Of a stretch of DNA of 64,000 bases, positions 33,311-43,953 are shown one piece after another. The stretch spans positions 764,588 through 828,587 of the forward strand of contig MU006787.1 of assembly GCA_010093635.1 (NCBI GenBank). The letters run 5' to 3'. The stretch is from Massarina eburnea CBS 473.64 (Eukaryota > Ascomycota > Dothideomycetes > Pleosporales > Massarinaceae). Below the pieces are notes generated by a model. The model was not told the origin of the DNA. It saw only the letters and a program-made list of their open reading frames with translations, and ran no database searches. The first letter of the stretch is position 1. Each line of letters starts with the position of its first letter. The position numbers and the translations under genes are program-made.

Positions 33311-34488
33311 TACTCTAAATAGGCCTTTTGGCGCGGATTAATGGTTGTTCCGGAGGTCTTGGCGCACATAAGTGCCTCAGAATTGACTAAAACGCTGCCC
33401 GATTCTAGAAAGACGGCATATTTCCCACAACTACCACTTAGTATGGCCTCCTTTGCGTCAATTACTGCCTGGCACCGTTCCCTCATGTTACTGACGTATT
33501 TCTCGAAGTCAGAAACCTGTAGTTTAGCCCATTCTGCCTCTGCTATCGCCCGTACCTCTGCCTCAGTCTTCGGAAAGTGTTTACCAATTCGATACTTCAA
33601 CAACCGCCAAACGTTCTCGATAGGGTTAAGGTCAGGTGAATTGGCAGGCCATTTCATGCGTACAGTGCCAAGGTGATTGTGAAGAGCGCGTGTATCCTTT
33701 GCCGTATGGGATGAAGCTCCATCCTCCATCAGAATCGGTGCTGTTATAGTACCTTTGAAGGCCTCAATAACAGGTACAATCCTTTCCCTGTACAGTTCAC
33801 CGTTGACGTTACCCCAATCCTTTTGAAAAACAACAACAGGACCTTTAGACGCGCTTGTTATACAACCCCATATCATACACGCTGAATAGCCTCGAAACTT
33901 AGGTACGCAACAAGACGGCAAGTACTTCTCCTCTGGCGTACGCGTAACCCAGACCTGCCCAAAGGCTCCACACTTGATAGAGCACTCATCAGTCCATATA
34001 ACATGAGACCACTGAGCTGGAGTCCAATTCACGTGTTGTTCAGCCCACTCTAATCGATCCTTTTTGTGTTTCTCCGTAAGAAGTGGTTTTTCGGTGGCGA
34101 CGCGTCGGTGATACTGCTCCTTTTCGAAGGCTGCGTACAAAGTACGCTTACAAGCAGATATGCCCTCCAATTGAGCTATCTCGAGATAGGATAATCGCCG
34201 ATGGTACGCGTCGATAGTAGCGCGTTGTACAAGGCGGCGTCTTTTCGGTGTATCAAGTATTGGTGGCCTGCCTGGAGGCTTCTTTGGCGTGCCTTCTGTA
34301 CTGCATATATGGCGTACAGTAGAGCGAGGTATTTGAAATAGTTCGTACAATTGAGTATAAGAGTACCCAGCATATGTGTGTAGAGTTTTGACTTGAAGAC
34401 GTTGACGATAGGTAAGGCGTCCGTTTTTCTCTGTAGAAGCAATAGCCTTGTCGCGAGGGCGTATTTGGTGTCGGTGTAAGGAAGGCAT
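33310..34488 (-). CDS. Tc1/mariner transposase (DD34E)
   Basis: 392 aa from the first ATG (34488), no intron and no internal stop. It cuts and pastes the surrounding element. The N-terminus carries two helix-turn-helix regions (TYRQRLQVKTLHTYAGYSYT and SYLEIAQLEGISACKRTLY) separated by a GRPP AT-hook-like motif (KKPPGRPPILDTPKRRR). The catalytic triad is visible: Asp in VIWTDECSI, Asp in ILMEDGASSHTA, and Glu in NSPDLNPIENVW, with 34 residues between the last two, the classic Tc1 spacing. Length and motifs are complete, so the enzyme could be active. Confidence 0.95.
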   Translation of the reverse strand: MPSLHRHQIRPRDKAIASTEKNGRLTYRQRLQVKTLHTYAGYSYTQLYELFQIPRSTVRHICSTEGTPKKPPGRPPILDTPKRRRLVQRATIDAYHRRLSYLEIAQLEGISACKRTLYAAFEKEQYHRRVATEKPLLTEKHKKDRLEWAEQHVNWTPAQWSHVIWTDECSIKCGAFGQVWVTRTPEEKYLPSCCVPKFRGYSACMIWGCITSASKGPVVVFQKDWGNVNGELYRERIVPVIEAFKGTITAPILMEDGASSHTAKDTRALHNHLGTVRMKWPANSPDLNPIENVWRLLKYRIGKHFPKTEAEVRAIAEAEWAKLQVSDFEKYVSNMRERCQAVIDAKEAILSGSCGKYAVFLESGSVLVNSEALMCAKTSGTTINPRQKAYLE

Positions 34489-34646
34489 GATAGTAACAAC
34501 AAGCTTGTACAATAACTAAACGTGTACAGAGGCAGTGAGGGTACAGAGAGTGTTAAGAAATCACGCGTCTTCTTGGAATCACAACAATCCTACGTCAGCA
34601 CGGCCGGATCAACAGTTGATCCGAGCTAAAACGCCCATTTCTACGC

Positions 34647-34827
34647 GTCTATTGATCAATTTGACTATCCTTCCTACTATCAACTTCAAAAATCAGCAGA
34701 ATTGAGCTCGAAATCGTACAGAAATCGTCAAAATTGACTCTCAGAGAGTTGAGAAATCGGCCGTCTTTTCGGCCAAGACGCTAAGGGCGACAGGGGGAGG
34801 GGGCAACCCGTTCATGCTCCACCCTTG
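34647..34827. repeat. Right terminal inverted repeat of the Tc1/mariner element
   Basis: 181 bp, inverted copy of the left arm with about 11 extra bases in the diverged middle segment. Confidence 0.93.
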
Positions 34828-34829
34828 TA

Positions 34830-35697
34830 GGACCCGTGTAGGGCTGAGGGCGCAACGATGTGGCATCAAGGGCAAGTCTAAGCGCGCGAGAAGTTGACCA
34901 CCATTTGTAATAATCTTCTACACGACGCTGATAAGATGGGGCTCGCTGCAGGTACATTTGGAATGTGGAACAACCCCGGGCCGCCAATCACAGCGCTAGC
35001 ATTTGCATAGGTAATTGCCAACCCAGTGGTGGTGGTACTTCGGTAGTAGGTGGTAGTCGAGATGGTTGATAGCTGTGCCACCGACGCAAGCCCAGAATCG
35101 AGCATGCACTGCGTATCAAGGTACCGCGGGAGGTGTAGACGCGCCATCTTTACAGGATGACGGCCAGCTCTTCCGCGTGGTCGGACAAATGGAGTGGGCC
35201 AAGGTAGGCAAAGTGTGGGATCAATAATTGAACAAAGGCCCGCACCACAGCCGTTCGTCCCCGCACGCACCGCATGCCTGGACAAACAGTTAACCGGTAC
35301 AGCTCAGGGCCGCCGTGTCCGAAGCCACACCTCATAAGAGGGCCAATGCTGCCTCTGTCAATCCATTGACTTCCTTCCGCCAACTCCTCACCCCCCGCCT
35401 TTGCCGCACAGCTTCATTGTAATCCTTTTCAACCCTTTTCCGCAGCAAGTACCAGTTGTCGAGTGGAGCCTATCGGCCAGCCAGGGAGCTCTTCTCCGAG
35501 ACCATCAGCGTAGTCAGCATCTTCAATTTCGCGCCGCCGCAATCAATTGTCGAAGCGAGCCCTTTACCCGAAGCGGAACATATAGAGCGCCCGAAGCCTC
35601 CCTGCGAGCTTCCCTTTGACACTGCCCGAGCACGCACACCTGTCGGAAGCCGCTCGCCCTTCTCGCAGCCTACCCATATCCGCACACCACGCGCACA
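34830..35697. other. Spacer and acetyl-CoA synthetase promoter
   Basis: Between the transposon and the ACS gene. Open frames on both strands show no recognisable protein. CT-rich stretches near 35390-35460 may be part of the ACS promoter and leader. Confidence 0.45.
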
Positions 35698-38095
35698 ATG
35701 TCCGACGGTCCGACGAAGCCGCCTGTGGTCGCCGAGGCCCACCAGGTCGACACCTTCCACGTCCCCAAAGCCTTCTACGAGTGAGTGGTTACATTGCATC
35801 ATTGTTCCCAAGCACACTGGTGGCTTTCCCCAAGCTACGCCAGGACGGAGCGGGGTGACCCCGCCATTGTTGCGCCGAGAACGCCATCACATCACATCGC
35901 GATCAATCACGATCAAGCCATTTGTTCCCCCCCAAGATACGGCCACTTTGCTGACTCATGCCCTCACAGCAAACACCCGCACTCAAAACCGCATCTCGAT
36001 GGGCTCGAGCACTACCAGCAGCTGTACAAGGAATCCATCCAGGAGCCGCACCAGTTCTGGGGCCGTCTTGCGCGAGAACTGCTCACGTGGGAACGCGATT
36101 TCCAGACAGTGCATGCGGGTAGCTTCGCCAACGGCGACAATGCGTGGTTCCTCGAGGGCAGGCTGAACGCCAGCTACAACTGCGTGGATCGCCATGCATT
36201 CAAGAACCCGGAGAAGCCGGCCATCATCTACGAGGCTGACGATGCTGCCGATAGCCGTATCATCAGCTACGGCGAGCTCTTGCGCCAAGTGTCAAAGCTC
36301 GCGTACACGCTGAAAGAGATGGGTGTCAAGAAGGGAGACACCGTTGCTGTATACCTTCCTATGATTCCCGAGGCTGTCGTCTCACTGTTAGCCTGCGCAC
36401 GCATCGGGGCTGTGCACTCTGTAGTTTTTGCCGGTTTCTCCTCAGACTCGCTCCGTGATCGTATCATCGATGCCGAGAGCAGGGTTGTCATTACTACCGA
36501 TGAGGGCAAGCGAGGAGGCAAGGTCATTGGCACCAAGAAGATTGTCGACGAGGCGTTGAAGCAGTGCCCGAATGTGTCGCACTGTCTCGTCTACAAGCGC
36601 ACAGGTGCCGATGTCCCCTGGACCAAGGGCCGAGACTTGTGGTGGCATGAGGAGGTTGACAAGTACCCCAACTACATCGCTCCGGAGTCGGTGAACTCGG
36701 AAGACCCTCTCTTCCTGCTCTACACATCCGGATCGACGGGCAAGCCCAAGGGTGTCATGCACACGACTGGTGGCTATCTTATCGGAGCTGCCATGACCGG
36801 AAAGTACGTGTTCGATATTCACGACAACGACGTCTTCTTCTGCGGCGGTGACGTGGGCTGGATCACCGGCCACACGTACGTTGTATATGCCCCGCTGCTG
36901 CTCGGTGTGGCCACGGTTGTCTTCGAGGGCACTCCTGCCTACCCGAACTTTTCGCGTTACTGGGACATTGTCGACAAGTATAACGTGAGCCAATTCTATG
37001 TTGCGCCTACCGCGCTACGTCTGCTTAAGCGCGCCGGCGACGAGCATGTCAAGCACCAGATGAAGAACCTGAGGATATTGGGATCCGTGGGTGAGCCGAT
37101 TGCTGCCGAGGTCTGGAAGTGGTATTTTGAGATTGTTGGAAAGGAAGAGGCTCATGTTGTTGATGTAAGTGCAGTGTTGCTGACTGATTATGGATCAGAC
37201 TGATGAAAGTAGACATATTGGCAAACCGAGACAGGCTCTCATGTGATCACGCCCTTGGGCGGTATCACACCTACAAAGCCCGGATCTGCTTCTCTGCCCT
37301 TCTTTGGCATTGAGCCTGCGATCATCGACCCAGTCTCTGGCGACGAGATTCACGGCAACGACGTGGAAGGTGTGCTAGCTTTCAAGCAGCCTTGGCCGAG
37401 CATGGCGCGCACAGTCTGGGGAGCACACAAGCGGTATATGGACACCTACCTCAACGTCTACAAAGGCTACTACGTGAGTACACAGCCTCCGGTCATGTAT
37501 GCAGATCTAACCTCGGTAGTTCACTGGAGATGGTGCAGGACGTGACCACGAGGGCTACTATTGGATCCGCGGACGAGTGGACGACGTGGTCAACGTTTCT
37601 GGGCACAGACTATCGACTGCAGAGATTGAGGCTGCGCTGATCGAGCATCGTACGTCATTTTACATTTGGATCTCCTGGTGTTGTTGTTGTACTGACAGGC
37701 TGTAGACTCGGTAGCCGAAGCGGCCGTGGTTGGCATCAACGACGAACTCACCGGCCAAGCAGTCAACGCTTTCGTTGCGCTCAAGGACGGCAACGATGCG
37801 ACGGAGCAGACGAAGAAAGACCTGATTCTGCAAGTGCGCAAATCAATTGGACCCTTTGCGGCACCCAAGGCGATTTATGTGGTCCCAGACCTGCCAAAAA
37901 CGCGATCCGGGAAGATCATGCGCCGCATCCTGCGGAAGATCTTGGCAGGCGAGGAGGACCAACTAGGCGATACAACTACGGTAAGTTGATGACGCGTCCT
38001 GTGCGGGACAGCAATGGAGCTAACGACTACGGCAGCTTTCTGATCCCTCGGTTGTGGACAAAATCATTGACACCGTTCACTCGGCCAAGAAGTGA
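35698..38095 (+). CDS. acs/facA-like: Acetyl-CoA synthetase
   Basis: Six exons (35698-35780, 35970-37164, 37213-37473, 37520-37649, 37706-37980, 38036-38095) give 667 aa. It makes acetyl-CoA from acetate, ATP and CoA via acetyl-AMP, in cytosol and nucleus. The whole family signature is present: FWGRLARELLTW, VAVYLPMIPEAVVSLLACARIGA, the P-loop-like LLYTSGSTGKPKGVMHTTGG, GDVGWITGHTYVVYAPLL, DTYWQTETGSHVITPLGG, GRVDDVVNVSGHRLSTAEIE, and the acylation-site Lys in LPKTRSGKIMRRILRKI near the C-terminus. The length equals that of fungal FacA/Acs. The first intron is long for this window (189 bp) and follows only 28 codons. The exons restore every phase, so the model is secure. Confidence 0.96.
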
Positions 38096-38530
38096 TGGGG
38101 AAAACAGGCGGAACTTGAGGTGTTTGAGTGGAATCGACAAGGACTGGCGCGGTGGGTCCCGAACATGGGCGCGGATGTGCCGGTCAATGGTAGAAGCTTG
38201 TGGTAATGATATTGCCCCGGTGACTGCGGTTGCCGTCTTACGGACATGCACTGTATTCATGTGGGCGCAGGAGGACGGTGCAACGGGTACGGTGTTGTGG
38301 TTAGTATCTTATTATATCCTGAATGACAGTCTACGATGTTTCTCAGTGTGCTGTGTGCTGTGTGGTTGTGTGTAATAATAATGTGTATGACACGATTGAC
38401 AGGTGGGGGTGCTGTGCCTGAGAGATGCCTGGGAGATGTGGCGCAAGTTTCAGAGCAGTAACAGCGCGATCGCCCAGCCTTTAATTACTCCCTTTTAACC
38501 GTTACCACGGGGGGTCCGGCGTGTGTCAGC

Positions 38531-38590
38531 TGAAAACAAGTGAAGACAAGTGAAAACAAGTGAAGACAAGTGAAAACGAGTGAAAACAAA
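38531..38590. repeat. Six-copy 10-bp tandem repeat
   Basis: TGAAAACAAG and TGAAGACAAG alternate, followed by two variants, giving a 20-base higher-order unit. It is in the 5' region of the ADAM gene, about 400 bp before its start. Confidence 0.85.
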
Positions 38591-38882
38591 GCAGCGCTAC
38601 GGCAAGGGTCCAATGGCAGCGCGCCTGAGGCGGCCATGGCAGCACATAAGCAGATTACGCTGGACAAAGCCGGCTGCGTATTGTATTCTTATTATTGTAA
38701 CCCTCGCAACAGCGTGCACAGCCCGGGCGGGACTCTCTTGGCATCCCCGGCTGACGCCTCTGATCTCTTGTTCTGGTGCCGTGAAGCCGTTCGCTCTAGC
38801 CCACCTCTCACCAAGTGACTGGTAAACTGTATTGTACTCACCCACCACACATGTCGCTCGCTGCGCACCCGTAATAAACACC

Positions 38883-38935
38883 TTCTCTCTCTCTCTCTCT
38901 CTCGCGCGCTCTCTCTCTCTCCCTCTCTCTCTTCC
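38883..38935. promoter_or_regulatory. CT-rich tract before the ADAM start
   Basis: A (CT)n microsatellite with a CGCGCG interruption, 48 bp before the ATG. Pyrimidine tracts commonly precede transcription starts in filamentous fungi, so it may belong to the core promoter; it may also simply be slippage-prone sequence. Confidence 0.45.
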
Positions 38936-38982
38936 CAGCGCACGGCTCCTCGACGGAGCGTCGCCACACCACTACCGTCGCC

Positions 38983-41489
38983 ATGTTACTCGCCCTATTA
39001 TTACTGTGTGTCTTCGCAACACTCGCGACTTCTCACTCGACCGCCCGCCCGCCGCTGCAGCGCATCGGTCTCGCCAAAAACCCGTCCATTCTCACCCCCA
39101 ACAGCCGCGTGACGGCCGTGTCGACGTTTGATGTCGCCTTTGATTTCTCCGGCCAACGGATACGGCTGAGCCTCGAGCCGAACCACGACATATTTGTCGA
39201 GGGCGCGAAGGTGCAGTACTTGGGCGCCGACGGGTCGATAGAACGGGAGGAGCCGCTAGACCGATTGCAGCACAAGGTGTTCAAGGGCACTGCTTTTCTG
39301 AAGAGGGCGAACCGCTGGGACAATGTGGGATGGGCGCGCATAGACATAATACAAGACGGCGCGAAGCCGCTGTTCGAAGGCACCTTTACTTTGGACCGCG
39401 ACCATCACCATGTGCATCTCTCCTCCACTTATAAGCAAACCCGCATGGACGAGGACCCCGACATCGATCTCAGGGACGACGAGTACATGATTGTTTTCCG
39501 CAACTCGGACATGGGACGGAAGCAGGCGCATTCGGACCATTCGGACCATTCGGACCACTCGGACCACTCGGAACACGCGGAGCTGAAGAAGAGGTCGGCT
39601 GGTCTGACTTGCGGCAGTGATTCGCTGGGCTTCAACAGTCAGGAGGACCATCCGGTGTATGCTGCGATGCGAAAGCGTGCCGACACCACCAAGTTCCTCT
39701 CGTCGCCCTTTTCCTCGCTTCTGGGCCGTCAGGTGGACAGCACGCCTGGAGGCGGAAACAGCGCTGGAACTAATCTTGTTGCGAGCATCGGGAGCACATC
39801 AGGCTGCCCCACAACTCGTAAAGTCGCCCTGGTAGGAGTAGCCACCGACTGCACCTACACCCAGTCGTTCAATTCGTCGACGAACAACACCCGCAACAAT
39901 GTCATCCGCCAGATGAATTCGGCTTCCGAGCTTTTCGAAAGCACCTTCAACATCTCTCTTGGCCTGGCCAACTTGGTCGTTACCGAGCCCAACTGCCCAA
40001 CTGCCGTTCAAACTGCCACCCCCTGGAATCGGGACTGCAATGACAATTTCGACATTCAGGCTCGACTCAATTCATTCTCCGAATGGAGAGGAAACCAAAA
40101 GGACGCGTACGCTTATTGGACGCTCCTCAGCACGTGTAACACGGGCTCTGCTGTCGGCTTGGCATGGCTTGGACAGGCTTGCACCTCGGGATCACAGAAC
40201 TCCAACTCTTCCGCAGGAGCTGCCGAGTCTGTTGCCGGAGCCAACGTGGTTGTACGAACCTCGACCGAATGGCAGGTTATAGCACACGAGACAGGTCACA
40301 CCTTTGGTGCAGTGCACGACTGCACTTCATCCACTTGTCAAAATTCAAACACCGTCAATTCCCAACAATGCTGTCCGCTCAATGCCAACACCTGCGATGC
40401 CGGCGAACAATACATCATGAACCCTTCTACCGCCGAGAACATCGACAAATTCTCGCCCTGCTCGATCGGCAACATCTGCTCCGCAATGGGCCGCAACAGC
40501 GTCAAATCCACATGCCTGACCAACAATCGAGGCGTTACCACTATATCTGGCCAGACGTGCGGCAACGGTATTGTCGAAGGCGATGAGGAGTGCGACTGTG
40601 GAGGCGAAGCTGGCTGTGGAGGCAACTCTTGCTGTGAAGCAGCGACTTGCAAGTTCAAGAACAACGCCGTTTGCGATGACTCGAACGAAGACTGTTGCAA
40701 GGACTGTCAATTCGCATCGGCCAATCTCGTCTGCCGTGCTAGCTCCAGCTCTTGCGATCCCGAGGAAAAATGCACCGGATCTTCCCCTTACTGCCCGGAT
40801 GACAAGACGCAAGATGACGGCACAGACTGTGGCAGTGGCCTGAAATGCGCCAGTGGACAGTGTACTTCGAGGGACCAGCAGTGCAAGACCGTCATGGGCA
40901 GCTACACCCAGGGCAACGATACCTACGCTTGCGACAACAGCAACTGTATGCTGAGCTGCGCGAGTCCTGAATTTGGCAGCAATGTTTGCTATGGTCTACA
41001 ACAGAACTTCCTGGACGGCACGCCTTGTGTTGGAGGAGGTAAATGCTCCAACGTAAGTTTACAACCAACTTCCTTTTCAGGTCCTACTCAGTACTAATAA
41101 TACGACAGGGTCAATGCACAGGATCCTCGGTCGGCGGCGAAGTCAAAAACTGGATCGCAACCCACAAAACACTCGTCATAGCCCTCGCTGCCGCAATCGG
41201 CGGCCTCCTCATCCTCTCCATCCTCGGCTGCTGCATTTCCAGCTGCCGTCGCCGCAGGAACCGCAAAGCTTACGCCGCAAACATGGTCGCTGCCCAAGCA
41301 ACCCGCGCCCCTCGAAACCGGTCGAGAAATCGCGGTTTGAGGAGAATACCTAGTGGTGGAGTCCCGGACATGAGTCAACGCGGCGGCGGCGGGATGGGAG
41401 GTGCTGCATGGGCGCCCAATACGAATCATGCCGATATGCCGCCGCCTCCGCCTTCTTATCATCGAAATAATAGCTTGAGATATGCTTAA
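38983..41489 (+). CDS. ADAM-type membrane zinc metalloprotease
   Basis: Exons 38983-41052 and 41109-41489 (56-bp phase-0 intron) give 816 aa. Order: signal peptide (MLLALLLLCVFATLATS), prodomain with a His/Asp repeat near residues 184-198 and KKR and KR sites, reprolysin-type protease domain, Cys-rich disintegrin domain starting GQTCGNGIVEGDEECDCGGE, further Cys-rich part, transmembrane helix near 710-733 (TLVIALAAAIGGLLILSILGC), and a basic then Pro-rich cytoplasmic tail (PPPPPSYHRN). The zinc site is the full HETGHTFGAVHD (His435, Glu436, His439, His445), followed by a Met-turn-like YIMNPST. Fungal ADAMs are known in Aspergillus and others, but their substrates are poorly defined. It should act at the cell surface or in the secretory route. 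Confidence 0.94.
39532..39576 (+). repeat. 9-bp coding repeat (Ser-Asp-His)
   Basis: Five near-identical nonamers (TCGGACCAT type) encode four SDH triplets and one SEH in the ADAM prodomain, giving a compact His/Asp cluster. Confidence 0.85.
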
Positions 41490-42750
41490 GAGAGGGAAGA
41501 TGGCGGGATTTTTTGGGGGGGTTTTTTGGACTTGCATTGATTACTAGGATGGCCTTGCATTTTTTTTTGGAGATATAATTACTCCCCCCTTGAGCTTGAG
41601 CTTGGGACGGCCGATACATTTTACGATCATTTGGGTAGGCGTTTACCGGCGGTTTAAATTTTCTTTTTTTTATATGAGCGTCGGGGGGTTTTTTTTTTCT
41701 TTCCCCTTTCTTGTTTATACCGCATCTTCGCATGGCGTTTTGGGAGCATTTTGGGAGCTATGTCAGAGCACTGGCCTTGGGTTTTTCTTTTTTTTTTTTT
41801 TTTTTTAACTGCTACTGGAAACCTGATGGTTGGGTGGGTGCGGAATGGGTTGATGTGGAGTGGACTTGACTTGACTTGACTTGACTTTGGTCGTTGTTTG
41901 GATCAATTTGGCATTTGGGTTCGATTGATTGATTGGGTGGATGGATAGGTGGATGATAGGTTTGTATGGTCGCGGTTTGATATCCCCCTCCCCCCCGTTT
42001 GTTGTATGTGTGTAGTGGAGAAGGGGAAGGAGAAGGAGAAGGATGGCTTTGGTTGGTTGGCTGGTTGGCTGGTTAGTTGGTGGATCAGGGTAGCGTAGCT
42101 TTGAGAGTATAGGTATAGCTTTCTGAATCGAAGGGTGAATACATTGTATGTAATAACGCTCTTTTTTTTTGTTGTGGTGTAATGTGGTGTGGTGTGGTGC
42201 GTGGCCGGACGAAGGTATGGTAAGGATAGGATGGGGAGGGGAGGGAAGGTAGAAAGCTTTATGGTGGTAGTACTGGATGGCTGGTAGTGATAGTGATAGT
42301 GATGTTGAACTCTGTGGTTCGTACGATACGATACGATACGATCTTACCCTACCCTTTCGTATTCAAACACACACACACACACACACACACTAATATCCCC
42401 CCCGCACTAACAATTTAGAAACAGCACTCCCCTCCCCTAACTAATAGCAATAATAATCTCGATTCCGACCTTGATAACTTACCTCGTAGCTTAAGTCTGC
42501 GCTATCGCTGATTCGTGGGCGTTTTAAGTGGTATGTGGTAAGTAGGGAGTAGTATGTAGTAAGTAATACTAATGATACCCGGGATGATGTATAGGAGGAT
42601 AGGGATAGGGATAGGGATAGGTTAGTTTAGGAAAGTAGATAGATAGACTGTGTACTAGGTACTAGGTACTGTGTACTAGGTATATAACACTACTATTACT
42701 ACTACTGCTACTACACATATACATACAGACAAAATATACTTTAGACTCGA

Positions 42751-42826
42751 CTCTACTCTACTCTACTCTACTCTACTCTACTCTACTCTACTCTACTCTA
42801 CTCTACTCTACTCTACTCTACTCTAC
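42751..42826. repeat. Pentanucleotide microsatellite (CTCTA)15
   Basis: About 15 perfect uninterrupted copies. Perfection over 75 bases implies a young, unstable locus. Confidence 0.95.
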
Positions 42827-43084
42827 TTCTTCATCGTGCCGGGACGCAGGACCTCGAGATTAGGTTACTTGCGGAAGTATTCCTGCGAGTTTTGTATGTG
42901 GGGGAGACTGTAGAACGGGGTCGACGGTGTGTATAAGGGGGTAGGTGTTAATTGCGTTAGATAGAGGGGGTGAGGGGGGTAGAGTGGAGGTTGTATTAGG
43001 GGGGTGATAGGGATGAGGCGGTTAGGTTAGGGGTGGGGAGTTTGTTGTTGGGTGGGTAGTTTATAGTTTAGTGGTGAAAGTTTT

Positions 43085-43133
43085 CTTCTTCTTCTTCTTC
43101 TTCTTCTTCTTCTTCTTCTTCTTCTTCTTCTTC
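43085..43133. repeat. Trinucleotide microsatellite (TTC)16
   Basis: A perfect homopyrimidine run of about 16 triplets, able to form triplex (H-DNA). Confidence 0.93.
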
Positions 43134-43953
43134 CCTTTGCCTTGCTTTTCTCTTCTTGGTCTCGGTGTCTAGGGAGAGGGGTTTCGTGCGTGGGATTGAT
43201 TTCTTTTTTACTGACTCGCGGGGTTTTAGTTTTGTAGTATCTAGCGTCTTTTGCGGGTCTTTTGAGGGTGGGTGATGTTAAGGATTTTGGCTCCTTGCGC
43301 TTGTGGAGGTTGGGGTTTTTTTTTCGGGGGATGGGTATGGTAATGTTGGAAATGCTGGGACGGAAATTTTCTATGGGAATGCGGGGTTGAATGCTATATT
43401 GGGTCTGTAGATTGATTTGAGTTGGGTAACGCAAGCAACGTCGTTGTTGTTAGTAGTGGTAGTGGTGGTGGTGCTTAATCTTGACATATTGGCGTTTAAA
43501 TCGACATACGAGTTCCTTAATAAGGCTTACTTTGTATTTCCTCTTGGAGCAAGAAATGTGTGCGGTTAGCTATGCCCTATAAAGGCTGCTTACATGCTCG
43601 CAGAAGTAAGATTAGGGTATGTCACTATAATTCTCTATCGGGAAGGTCGATGGCGTTATCCTACCCTAAGCCGGACCATTTCTTAGCTCTGACATTACTG
43701 ATGTAGGATTTCCAAGGTAACTATTACTAGTCGCTTATCTTCCTGTCTAGGCAGCGTTCGAGACCACTTATCAGTGAATTTTATCGCCATGGGCGGCTAC
43801 TGTAGGCCGTTGCAGGCCTTGAGTTTTTTCCATCGCTGATAAAGTTGTACGCTAAGTACCTCGCAACGACCCGTTACTTCGAATATATCGTATCAATTCC
43901 AGCTTCTAACCCCACAACTCGGTCACTGCTCTCCCCACATCATCATTCCAACC

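Larger units (their letters stand above)
33141..34827 (-). mobile_element. Intact Tc1/mariner DNA transposon, 1687 bp
   Basis: Long inverted ends (33141-33310 and 34647-34827) start CAAGGGTGGAGCATGAACGG. The outer 102 bases are identical in both arms, then ~23-36 bases differ, then the inner 45 bases agree again. TA flanks both ends (33139-33140, 34828-34829). One uninterrupted transposase gene fills the centre on the minus strand, its stop codon touching the left arm. Identical TIRs and an unbroken frame point to a recent insertion that escaped repeat-induced point mutation. Confidence 0.95.
38096..38982. other. Spacer / ADAM gene promoter with repeats
   Basis: 887 bp holding the 3' end of the ACS gene, a decamer tandem repeat at 38531-38590 and a CT-rich microsatellite immediately before the ADAM start. 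No gene is supported. Confidence 0.5.
41490..43953. repeat. 2.4-kb microsatellite field
   Basis: Very dense simple repeats follow the ADAM gene: poly-T at 41788-41806, ACTTG x5 (about 41860), GGTTGGCT (about 42050), GATAGT (about 42285), ACGAT (about 42325), AC x13 (42365-42390), GGGATA x4 (about 42600), GTACTAG (about 42655), ACT/TACTAC (about 42700), CTCTA x15 (42751-42826) and TTC x16 (43085-43133). The plus strand between arrays is strongly G/T-biased with G runs. From 43450 to 43953 the sequence returns to normal and contains the promoter of the next gene. No gene is supported; the minus-strand frame at 43027-43434 is an artefact of the TTC array (poly-Arg). Confidence 0.85.

Noticed and set aside
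34878..35285. 135-aa minus-strand frame between transposon and ACS gene
   Set aside because: No ATG at its listed start, no domain; probably chance in GC-rich promoter sequence.
43027..43434. 135-aa minus-strand frame with a run of 17 Arg
   Set aside because: Produced by the TTC microsatellite; the remainder is low-complexity.
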